From Kryptolebias marmoratus (lineage: Eukaryota; Chordata; Actinopteri; Cyprinodontiformes; Rivulidae): a DNA stretch of 64,000 nt. Shown here one piece after another: positions 35,794 through 47,700 of the stretch (its first letter is position 1; every line of letters starts with the position of its first letter). The notes beneath the pieces are model-generated. The model had not been told where the DNA came from, did no database searches, and was given only the letters and a program-made list of their open reading frames with translations. The translations under genes and the position numbers were made by a program. Location: positions 26,159,993 to 26,223,992 of the forward strand of contig NC_051451.1 in NCBI RefSeq assembly GCF_001649575.2. Reading direction: 5' to 3'.

Positions 35794-38700
35794 CAGGAGA
35801 GGAAATGAGCAGCTCTTCCTGTGGGATCCATGTCTCTGCAAAGGTTTTTCTAGTTACCGCCCTCCCCTTGTCTGTCTCTTCATCTTCTTCTCCCCAGGTG
35901 GTCATGAGTCAGAGGCTGGGCAGCAGCCTGAGGAGGAAAGTCAGCGAGACCGAAACGCAGCTTTTGGCGCTTCATGAAGCCAAACTGGCGGCCATTTCTG
36001 GTAACTTTCCACTCAGCTCCACAAAAGCAACCGCCACATTACGCTTCCTTTATTTACCCCATTTGCTCGAATCCCTCACCATTAGCCTCACTTAATTACG
36101 CCCATTAATGTTCAAGAGGCCTCGTTAATGGGCGGCCGAAGCGTAATGTCCTTCCTGTGGTGCACCTGCGCAGGTAACGATTTCGGCAGCGCCAAGGAGC
36201 TGAAAGCGGAGATGAAGGCGGTGTACCTGGAGCGGGACCGGCTGGAGGCGCTGGTCCAGAGGCTGCAGAGCCTCAGCTCGGGGAGCAGCCAGGAGCTGGG
36301 CCGGATGAAGGAGCAGCGGCAGCAGCTCAGGCAGGAGCTGGAGCAGAGGGAGGCCCTGCACGGTGAGTCGCCGACGTCCTGCCATGTGAACAAAATCAAC
36401 AACCCGTTTGGGTGATACTCATAAACATCTGAAAACACTTGACCAAGTTGTAGGGATTTAAAGCCAGGACCTGGCTCCTCCCCCCACACAATGGTGTCTA
36501 ATGACCTTCCCTTTAAGCATGAAGTAACTAATTACAGCTAAACCTGCTAGAAGAAATAATATCTGAACACAACAAGGAAAGAACTACAAGGATCAACAAA
36601 AGTCAACACCTGAAAAAAATGATCTGAGGCGTGTTTTTTATTCTACCAAGAGGAAAGTAAAATCCAAAAAACAAAAGAACTGGACTTCTATTTTGTAGTT
36701 GAAGATGTTTTGCTTCCCATCTGGAGAGCTTTCTCAGTTCAGAACTGGAGAAAGTGAAGTTCTAAGCTTTAAACTGCACGAGATGCTCCATTTATACAGC
36801 TAAACTCACATGCAGATTAATCTCCCTCCCCTCCCTCCTGATGGTCATTAGAGCCAGTTTTGAAACGAGGAAGCTTCAAGCGAAACGTCTTCAACCACAG
36901 AGAAGTCCAGTTGACTGAGAATCTATACCATCAACAGCAAAGCCCTGTTTGTTTAAATAAAGTGGGTGGGATTTAAAACGTTATATCGGGATCATCCTGT
37001 GGGGGCGCTGTAAAGGCTCCGGTTTCAACTTCCAGGTTCCTGTGTGGAGTCTAGTATTTTAATACCTGTGTGTAGTTGTACTGTACACTAAACATGTTAG
37101 CTGAACAGAAGGATGTGATGAGTTGAATAAGGTAGATTTGCTTCCTACTCCTCCTTTTTGAACAGGAAAAGATAAACGATAAAAGTAAAAGATAAAAAAT
37201 GTTGTTTTTCTGAACTGAATCCTGGAATCACCAATTATCTAAACTATCAGTGTGCCATCTTGATATGAATTCATTAAGAAAAGACACTATTCTTTTAAAA
37301 GATTTTTGATAATATATGTAGTTTATACAAAAAAAGGAATCATTTCCCCTTCTGTTAGTGACCTGCAGTTGCTGCGTAATTACAGGTTTTCAAACTTTAA
37401 AATGATTGCATAATAGATGAAGAACCATTTTAAATGGTCTTTTTTAAAATAAAAAGTTAAAACATAAACTCTGTTCATAAATTAAAGACCTTTCCTGACA
37501 AAGGTTTAACTAATATCTTATGTTGACAAATGATGGATTTAGAGCTGGTTTGTTAAATCATGAAAATAAAACAATGATCTCAAATGATATCCGTAGATTT
37601 TGAGTGAAGTTAGCACTCAGAGTATGTGTTGGGAATGACTCTCAGCGACTACCACACCAAGTTCGAGCTCAATATCTCTGAAACTGGCTCAGTTTTAGCT
37701 ATTTTTGTGATTAATGATGTCAGTTTTCTGGCGCAGACATCTTGAAATCTGTCGAAACAGACGAAACCTTCATTGTTCCCTGCTCAGAATGATGTCCTGC
37801 TCTTTCTCGCTGCTGAAAACGAGGATTTAGAGGAACTGCAAACAAAGTTCTGCCTAAACTGTGACACACTTTGCTCTTAAGTGTAACCATAATGAGGTTC
37901 TGCTCGCTGCTGCTGCTCCGTTTCACACCTCTGACTCAGCCCGTCTCCGGAGCAGCAACAGCTCCGTGTCATCATTATCGCTGCATTAACCTCTGGCTGT
38001 TGTGTCACAACGTTCCCACAAGCAAAGTTGTTGTAAATAGAGCTGTTGGTCACATGACCAGCCTGCTCCCAGTCGGAGCTCCTGCTTTGTGTTTCTCAGA
38101 TTGTGGGATGTTCTTTAAGATTCAAGGAACAGGACAATTCTCCACAAAAACAACAACAACCTCAGGTGCAGGAAAAGAGCCCAACACGTTGACCTCGCCT
38201 ATTTTCTTTTGGAGTCAACCCAATTCAAGATGGCCACCACAGCCAACTGACGTTAAAAACACAAAAATGGCGATAGGATATCATAGCTAAGACTGATCCC
38301 CAACACATATTTTGAGCCCCAACAGATTCCACAAGATCTTTGTTTAAATTTCTACCATTACGTCATTGGAGTCAACTTCGTCTGTCTGTTAGCAAAATAT
38401 CTCATGAACCACTGGATGGATTTTAATGAAACTTTCAGGAAATAATCGGTGAATGTACATCTGCATCTGATTACCTTTTTGGGGCCAATTCCATTTAAAA
38501 TGGCCACCACAGCCATCTGACCTTGACAAACACAAACAGGACTATAATTCAGTCAGTTTTAAAGATATTGTGTTCAAATTTGGTGTGGTAGTAGCTGAGA
38601 GTCATTTACAACACATCTTCCTTTCAAAGATCATGTGAGATTGGGCGATAAAGGTTCCTTTAAGGGATGTCAGGCCTTCATTCAGTAGGAGTATTTTTCT

Positions 38701-41700
38701 GTTTCTTGGCTCCAGCCTGAGGACTTTAACTTTTTTTATTGTTTTGTTCAATGCAGGTAGTGTACACAAAGATTTTCAATAGTTTTTTTAAAAAAATAGT
38801 AGCTTTCAATTTCATTTTGGACGGAAATATGAATAAATCCTCAGTAGCTGAAAGAAACACTGCTGCCCTTTTTCTTCAGAGACAGGAAACAGTTTTTGTC
38901 TTTGCTTTAAAAGCACATTTTAAAGGTGTCTTTCTTCTTCTCTTGAGCCTAAATTCAAACAAGAGTCATGGACATTTTCAGAAAGACAAGTCTTCCATGG
39001 ACGCTGCCGCACGCTGCGAGGACATCAATGAGGTGTCTCCCAAATGACGAGGAAGTGATCCTCTGCCAGCGGGGACTCGGCTTTTTAAACGAGTTAGCAG
39101 CGGGGCTGGTGGTGGGTGGTTTGGAGTGGGCAGACACCTCCGAGCCTCTCGGTGCGACACCTGAGCGATCGGACGGATCCAAGACCTGAGCGCTGCAGAA
39201 GCACGAGGCTTTTCAGGCTTGAGAGGATTGATTCGGCAGATATTTAAATGGGTTTGAAGGCACCACCTGCAGCGCTACTATCTCTGGGCTGTCAGTCACA
39301 GGGAGGTTTCTAAAAAAAAAATTAAAAGCCAAATATTCCTTGAAGGAACTCAGATCGCCTGCAGCCTTTCTTGCTGCAGTTTTAGGCTACGATCTTTTTT
39401 TTTTTGTTTTGAAATTATGGCGTTATCGCCATTTTGGTCAAAATAATGCTTTGCACTATTTGTTGTGCATGACTATTGGCTACGAGCACACCAAATTTAA
39501 GCTCAATATCTGTAAAATTTACCGAGTTATAGACATTTTTTTTCTAAGATCAGTTGGCTGTGGTGGCCATTGCTATCTGAAGGTTTCATTTAAATCCAGC
39601 CAGTGGATCATGATGTATTTTCGGTCAATCGAGCCCATGTCCAAAAACATCATCGCTCCACCGTTTCCTTCAGCAGCAGGAGATAAAGAGAAACTCCTCC
39701 TGAATCAAGCCTCCATCTTTAATGTGGGGTTTTCAGACAAACACAGACACAGAGAAAAACAATAAAAAGGTCACTTCCCTGTTTGAGGTGCAGAGGAGAG
39801 AGAAAAAGCTGAAAATAAGGAATAAATTCACCCAGCTAAGAAATATCCAGCATAATAATGTCATTTCTTGTTTTACTGGTTTTGTACTTCCTGCCAGCAG
39901 GGGGCAACCTTTTGTTGTTATATTTTATTGGTTCAGGCTGAGTTATATCCAGTTTCTAATGGGGTAGATGGTAATATATAGGCTTCATACAAAGCATATC
40001 ATTTTAAACCAGTTCTTCTCACTGTAGTGCATCAATTTACCCCCCCACGCCTGAAACTCTGGAGCCAGAACACCTCGACCTGTTTGGCAGCCAGAGCTGA
40101 TCTTCTCTACAGAACCTCAAACGTGCCGTGAGCCTCGAACGCCACGAGGCGGGGACGTGCTAACTCTGCTGCTAAACAAAGGAACAGCAGGAGGGCTGCC
40201 AACTTTCACAACCTGAGCTGAGCAACACTGACCGGACAGGGGGACAGGGGGGACGGGGAGGACGGGGGGACGGGGGGACATTTATGTCCAGCTTTGAGAC
40301 GCTGTTTCTACTGAGACTGATGTCAAAATACAACAACTGAACATTTATAGAGGCAAACATAAAGAGGCCCGGGTTAGAGGAATTAAAAACTAAGCTGCTT
40401 TGCTCCTTTTGCCACATTTAGCTTTTAGCTAGTGTTTTGCTACTCTAATCATCTAGTTACCATTGTGCTCATTTTATGTAGCTTTTTAATACTTTTATCT
40501 TGCAGCTAGTCTTTTGCTACCTTAGCTTCTAGCTACTTTTAGCTTGTGCTTTGCTCCTTTTGCTATGTTTAGGTCATAGCTAGCATGTTTGTACTTTTTG
40601 CTTTTAGCTACTATTGTGCTCCTTTTAGCTAGCTTTTTGCTACTTTTAACTTCTAGCTGTTGTTTTGCTCCATTTAGTTTTTAGCTGACCTTTAACTTTT
40701 AGCTTGCATTCAGCTACTTTTAGATGGAGTTTTGCTACATTTAACTAGCGTTATGCTTTTTTTTATCATTTAGCTTGTGTTTTGCTACCTTAGCTTCTAG
40801 CTAAAATTTTGCTACTTTTAGTTTTTGCTTGGCTCCTTTTGCTATGTTTAGCTACTTTTAGCTTTAGTTAGCATTTTGATTCTTTCAGTTTCTATCTACA
40901 GTTTTTGCTCCTTTTAGCATTTAGCTACTATTTTGCTCCTTTTAGCTTGCATTTTGCTACTTTTAGATGGTGTTTTTAACAACATTTAACAAGCGTTTTG
41001 CTGTTTTTATCATTTAGCTTGTGTTGCGCTTCTTTTATCTTTTAGCTAGTGTTTTGCTCCCTTTAGCTTCAAGCTAACAGTTTGCTTCTTTTAGCTTTAA
41101 CAAGTCCGTTTCAGCTTCTTTTTTTAAATTTCAGCTCCCAGCCTTTTAGTAGTTTGAGTTTGAAATCTGTCGTCACTTTAAATCCAAAGTTGTCCAGTTT
41201 AATCAACAAAAAGCAGCTGAAACAACAAACTTAGTAACTTAGAAACTTAGTAGCTTCAGTTTATTTCTGTTCATCGTCTCTTCCTGCAGAAAAAAAACAT
41301 GATTTTTGAGCTCTGATTAGATAAATCGGTTTAATTTTTCATCTGTAAGCAGATTCAGGAACAAAGGGGCAGTTGGCGGCAGCAAACAGCCGTCAGGTGG
41401 ATATCACGTCACAAAGTTAATAAACGGTTGTTGTATTTTGCTCTTAAGTGGGCGCAATTTCCTAAAGTGTTACAGACACCAAGAAGGGGCTTCATTAAAC
41501 TGTCTTCACATTTGGTAATAACAGGGTTGCTGGGAGCCGCAAACAGCACTCTTTATCTGCAGGGAGATTAGAAATTACTGTCAGCGTCAAGGATCCGGTT
41601 TTGTTTCCAAGGCTTTTCCAAGCAAACGTTTGGGATCCGAGTGTCATCCCGTGACGGGAAAACAATATGTCTTTAAAAGGCTTTCTGTCGGAGCTCGACA

Positions 41701-44700
41701 GCTGACCGATCGCGGCGTAACGTCAGGAGCGCCCGCCGGTGGGCAAAAACCCCCCCAAATCTACAGACAAGTTGTTGTACGCCAAGGTTTGTTACAAATT
41801 ATTGCTGTTTTGATCAAATCTTGTGCTATGTTGTGGGATATTGGGATTAGCTGACGTTTAACCTGTTAGCGCTCTAAGTATGTGTTGAGGATGACTCTCA
41901 GCTACTACCAGGCTGACTCTAAGGTCAATATCTGTAAAACTCCTTGAGTTATAGCAGTGGTCTCCAATCCTGGTCCTCAGGGCCACAATCCTGCAGGTTT
42001 TACTTGTTCCTCTGCTCCAACACACCTGATCTGAATCAGTGGGTGATTAACAGGCTTCTGCAGAACATGAAGAGGTGATTTAACCTCTGAATCAGGTGTG
42101 TTGAAGCAGGGAAATAAGGAAAACCTGCAGGATAGTGGCCCTGAGGACCAGGATTGCCCACCCATGAGTTATAGCCTCTTTTACGGCGGCCATCTTGAAT
42201 CAGATTGACTCCAGTCAGGTTGATGACTTCATCTAACCAAGTACATCCGCTCTGTCAGCTGGTCGGGTCCGGAGCGCCGTGTGGAATGGGATCCGTCGGA
42301 CCATTACGCCCCTAATTGCTGCCGGCGCGAGGAGCTGATGGAAACCAAAATGGAGGCTTGATTCCCTGCTGGGAGGAAAATTTGGTACCTGAGGGAAAGC
42401 TGCGGTGATGCTAAATTTACAAATAAATAATTGAAGGGCTGAAGAGGATGAGTTATTGAGTCGGGGAGTGAGGACATTCTTCTTCTTTGTTTTTAATCCA
42501 AGTGTTCTGCTGTCAGGTGATTTCAGCGTCAGCGTCTGCTCCTCGTGGCTCCGGTTTAATAAATTCAGGCCATGAAGGCGATAATGTTTTACCAATCGTC
42601 TGTCTGTTTGTGTTTTAGCAAAATATCTCATGAACCAGAAGAGGGATTATACTTAAAGTAACTATTAGATGATGACCATTTGGACTCAAAGATGGCCGCT
42701 ACAGCTAATCAAACTTGGCCAACATGAAAATGGCTTAAATTTAGTAAGTTACATAGCGTGGTAGTGGCTGAGAGTCATCCCTGACAGTCTGTCGTTTTTC
42801 AAAATAAAACCTTCTTAGTTTAAAACTCCTGGCATGAAAGGTGGCGGGTGATATGCATTCCTTTTCTTTTTTATTGACGCAAAATAATTTATTTTCAGTG
42901 GAATCTCGCTTCCTAAACTGCGGGGAAAAGTGAAACTTGTGCTCAAAGTTCAGGGACCAAACCCAGGGAAGTTCCTCCGCCCATCGCCCCCTTTATCCCC
43001 ACCTCTCAATCATTCAGGAGCTCTTTGGGAGAAGAGCTGTTGTGCGCTCCATCATGTACTCACCAGAAGCACCCTGAAAGAGGACGAGTCATGAATAAAT
43101 CATATACCTCCTCACCATCCCGTTTGGCACAACAGCCAGAGAGAACTGCGTTTGTTAAATAACTCAGGGTGACAGCACTTCAGAGGTCGGACCGTTGCAG
43201 CCGAGTTTGACCTCAGATGGTCTGAAAATCCTGCGAAAAGAGCAGAAACGCTACGTGACACGAAAGAGACCAGAACTGAGGGAATGCATGTCGCCCGCCG
43301 CCTTTTAATGGCAGATTTTTGAACCAAGATCATCCTACGAGTCCTGGAGAGTCACCATCCTGCAGGTTTTCCTTGTTCCTCTGCTCCAACACACCTGATT
43401 CAGAGGTTAAATCACCTCTTCATGTTCTGCAGAAGCCTGTTAGTCACCCATTGATTCAGATCAGGTGTGTTGGAGCAGAGGAACAACTGAAACCTGCAGG
43501 ATGGAGGCCCTGAGGACCAGGATTGGGGCGACTCAGTTGTAGATCCTTATCAAAAATCTTTCTGCTGGTTCATGAGATATTTTGCTAACAGACATAGCTG
43601 CCTGTCTGCTGTGAGCGTACTGTCATGCAGCTTCGCCCTGAAGCAGCTTTATTTCCAGCGCCAGCCGGCAGAAACGCTCCCCGCTGTTCAGACTGAACTC
43701 TTCCCGGGGAGACGGCGGCGCTAAAAATCAGCAATGTGTCTTTTTCTCAATAAGTGAAGTCGGATTTCCCACAGGAAGTAGGTGAAATAATAAGATGTGA
43801 GATTAATGGAGCAGGTTTGGGAAGGGTCCGGAGAGTTTCACAGGTTTTTTTATGGCTCCACATTCGGGGAAGAGTTTCTCTGATAAACTGCCGCTCTGCC
43901 GCCTGAAGCTGTGGATTTAAAATTCACTCTGATAACAGCAGGGAGCTTTCAGCAACCAGACCTGAAATATGGATCTACCGAAGAGGTGAAACACACAGAC
44001 AGCTCTTCGACAAATATTTAACTGTGTCTGTCTGTTAGCAAAATATCTCATGAACCGGTGAAGGGATTTTAATGAAACTTGAAAGTAATGATTAACTTTT
44101 GGCGTCCATCCAACTGTATATGGTCACCGAAGCTAATCGAGATTATCTAACAAAAAATGACAGTTTTATTGTATCAGATGAGATTGCACATAATCTTATT
44201 TTAATGACAGGTTGACGGGCGATATGCATTCCTTCTCGGAGCGCCAGGGCCTTTTATTATTTTGTGCTTTTGTGCAGAACCTCACACAAGCCGGAGGATC
44301 AGGGTTTATTGATCGCCTGTCTGATGCGAGCCCGACCCTCTTCCTTCACCGGCTCTCCCGCTGCTACCTGCAGAAAAACCGTGCAGCGTGTCTGCATATG
44401 CTGACGGTGCGTTTGTGGAACCTGGGGTGCCGCGGCGCTCAGACAGCCCGGGTTGAGCTGAAACACATTAATCACAGCCGGTGCCTGAACTCGTGCAGAC
44501 TCTCCTCCACCGAAGGCTTTCATGGCTCACGTTTGACAACACAGAGACCAAACAGTCAGCGGACACGTTTGTCGTCACAAAGCAGGGAAGAAATTACGAC
44601 ATTACTCACTCTCAGTCAGGGAGAAGTTCAGATGCTTGCGTTGGAGAAGCAAATCCAAACAGGCTGCGTTCGTTAACTTGTTCAGGATCATCAAAGCTCC

Positions 44701-47700
44701 TCGCTTCATCTTAGAGAATTCTGTATGAATTGTCTCGTCGGCTTTCATCGTTATCTTGTCGTTCTGCTTCACATCTTTTCTACTGGAGTCTCCTAAGAGT
44801 TATTAAAAAAAAATAGACTGGACTTCATTTCTTGTGTTTTTGAAGATGTTTTGCTTCTGATCTCTGTTGGCTTGGCCCCCGTCCGAACGAGGACGCTGAC
44901 TTTTCAAAATACAATGGTTTTTTTTTCTTGCACGGTTTCTGCAGAAGGTTCTCGGGAACGCAGAAACAGAGGATGATGACGACAAGAGCAAAAACTGAAT
45001 CTTTTATGTGGTCCTACAACTAAATGAAACTTCTACTTTGTGTCACATTAAACTACGACTGACTGGAAGATGGTTTCTGGCAGAGTAACCACAGACGGAT
45101 GGCTGCAGGGGTTTGAATATCAGGCTGAACTTTTCAGTAAACAAGCATCTGTTTTCCTATGCTTCTTAAATATATATTCATGTAAATTGAAGTTTTTTTT
45201 CCAGCAGCAGTTGCTTTACTATTGTTGACAGTTTAATAAAGTGATAAAAACCTGTTTGGTCTTAGATTAGGAGGTGTAGGAATAAGGAGGTTTTGCTTTG
45301 CTCTGTTGCGGGAGTCTCCAATCCTGGTCCTCTTTTGGCCACTATCCTGCAGGTTTTCCTCATTTCCCTGCTCCAACACACCTGATTCAGAGGTTAAATC
45401 ACCTCTTCATGTTCTGCAGAAGCCTGTTAATCAGCCATTGATTCAAATCAGGTGTGTTGGAGCAGAGAAACAAGGAAAACCTGCAGGATGGTGGCCCTGA
45501 GGACCAGGGTTGGAGACCCCTGGTTTAAAGGGTTTAGTTGTTTTGTTCAAAACTTGTCAATGATTAGGTGTGAAAGCACTCAGAGATTGTGTCTCTCAGC
45601 TACTACCACACCAAACATTAGCTCAATATTGTCCATTTTTAGCCATTTTTGTGTTGGCTAATACCAATAAGCTCTGGTAACTGCCTTGATTTAGGGCAGG
45701 GGTGTCCAATCCTGGTCCTCGAGGGCCACTATCCTGCATGTTTTCCTTGTTTCTCTGCTCCAAAACACCTGATTCAGAGGTTAAATCACCTCTTCATGTT
45801 CTGCAGAAGCCTGTTAATCACCCATTGATTCAGATCAGGTGTGTTGGAGCAGAGAAACAAGTGAAACCTGCAGGATGGAGGCCCTGAGGACCAGGGTTGG
45901 AGACCCCCGGTTTAGGGTGATGTAATTACTCATCAGCCTTGTCTGATCGATGAAGTCATTCAAGATTTGAAGGTTTTGCTGAAGTCGAGCAGCTAGCATC
46001 TGCAGCTCAAAAGCAAACATTTAACCTGTCGTTGTTACGTTGACACACTTGGGGTCGTAGGTTTGGCAGGAGGTGAGTTAACGACATAGTTGTTAGAAAA
46101 ATGATGCGTTTTCGCTGCCCACACATGAAGCAAGAACAAATTTTTCTAAAACACTGTTCCTGTGTGGACACATGGCTGAAACAATAAAAAACCTTACACA
46201 TATATTCACATTTTAGTCGCCCTGTGGATAAAGGGAGGCATTTTAGCTCGTATCATTAGTTGGATGGGTAGCTTGTGTTGCTTCCTGTTGCCTGAGCCTG
46301 AGGAGGCAGACGGAGGCTGCTGAACGTGGTTCACGTTTGGAGAGGAAGGAGGGCAATCTGAACGCTGTTAATGAGCTCATGTATGAAACATGAGAATATG
46401 CCCCACTCAGCAGGAGATCCTTCAGCACAATGGGATCCACTTTAATCAAATTGGGCTGCGTTTGCACGGTTGAGAACAAAAAATATTCATACTAAACCCA
46501 AACCTGTGATTTTCCTTCTTTTTTTTTTTTCTAACCAAAATGTGGACATGACAAGCGACAAATGATGACACCGTTTAGCCTTAAAGACGCCAAATTTATG
46601 TTTTTTCCTCACATTTTTATGAACAATGTAAATAAATGAAATGCCTAGAATTCCTTGAATGATTGCATATCGTCTGCTGCCTTTCAGGCCAGAGTTTTAG
46701 ACTTAAATGTTCAACGTTGAGCAACCTGTTAGTGCTCAGATGATGTGTTGTCAAAGACTCTCAGCTACTACCACATCAAGTCTCCTGACTGAGTTACAGA
46801 CACTTTTCTGTCGGCTAAGGGCCGCTAGCTGTGGCGGACATCTTGGATGTGGTTCTCTGCTTCAGCATCACATTGTTGTTTTCCTGATGATTATTTTTCG
46901 ATCAAAACATTCATCTCATCCCAGAGACGGGTGCCAGGACTTTTTATCTTTTTATCTTTTTATTCGTAACTTTTTAAAATATTTAACTTTATTTACGAAT
47001 ATTTTCTCCATAGAAACACGTTGAGATGTCTTCAGTTCCTTTGAAAACATTGTTCTTCTTTAAATCGGCTTCAGAAAACTTGCTCTATTTTTATCTTAAG
47101 CTAAAATTTAGCTTTTAGCTAGCCTTTTACTACTTTTAGCTTCTAGCTTGCACTTTCAGGTTTTAGCTAACATTTTCATTCTTCTATCCTTTAGCTGGTG
47201 CTTTGCTTTTTTAAGTTTCCAGCAGCCTCTATCTACTATTAGTTAGCCTTTTGCAACATTTAGTTTTAGCTAGTATTTAGCTACTTTTAGCATTTTAATT
47301 AACGTTTTGCTTCTTTTACCTTTAGCTCGTATTTTGCTCACTTTAAATCTTCTGTTCAGAGCTTTCACGCTCGATTTTCACAGGAATTTAAACTTCTCTC
47401 GTTCAGTAATTTGTTCTCTCTTTTGTTAACAGTTTGCTTTCTGTGCTTCGTATCACCGTCCTTTTGACAGTGCTGCAGAACGACACTCCTCCCTGTAATC
47501 TGTCCGATGTTTTCCGGCGCGTAATCCTCCCGTCTGGATCAGAACATGGGGGCGGGGTTGGGATATTTACTGTATGTTTGCACACAAGCTCCAAAAATCC
47601 GATACGGGTCCTCCCTCCCCTCCGGTAAAATGAAACCACACCAAACTGACCCCATAAATCTGCCCTTTGTAACAACTTTACAGCCTGACAGCCAGTCGGA

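Larger units (their letters stand above)
31200..35897 (+). other. disc1: disc1 introns 6 and 7 (exon 7 between)
   Basis: Intron 6 (31200-33354) holds a family A copy split by a hAT-type element with a CGGBP1-like fragment, and an AT/GT microsatellite. Intron 7 (33410-35897) holds repeat D, family A fragments, a LINE relic (34145-34490) and a GAAA microsatellite. The open frame at 34845-35249 has no recognised similarity. Confidence 0.7.

Noticed and set aside
40395..41110. CRISPR-like array of spaced repeats
   Set aside because: Units are degenerate, of varying length and without conserved spacers, in a vertebrate genome; this is a minisatellite.
44212..44676. 154-codon frame in disc1 intron 9
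   Set aside because: Begins inside a family A end and has no recognisable similarity.
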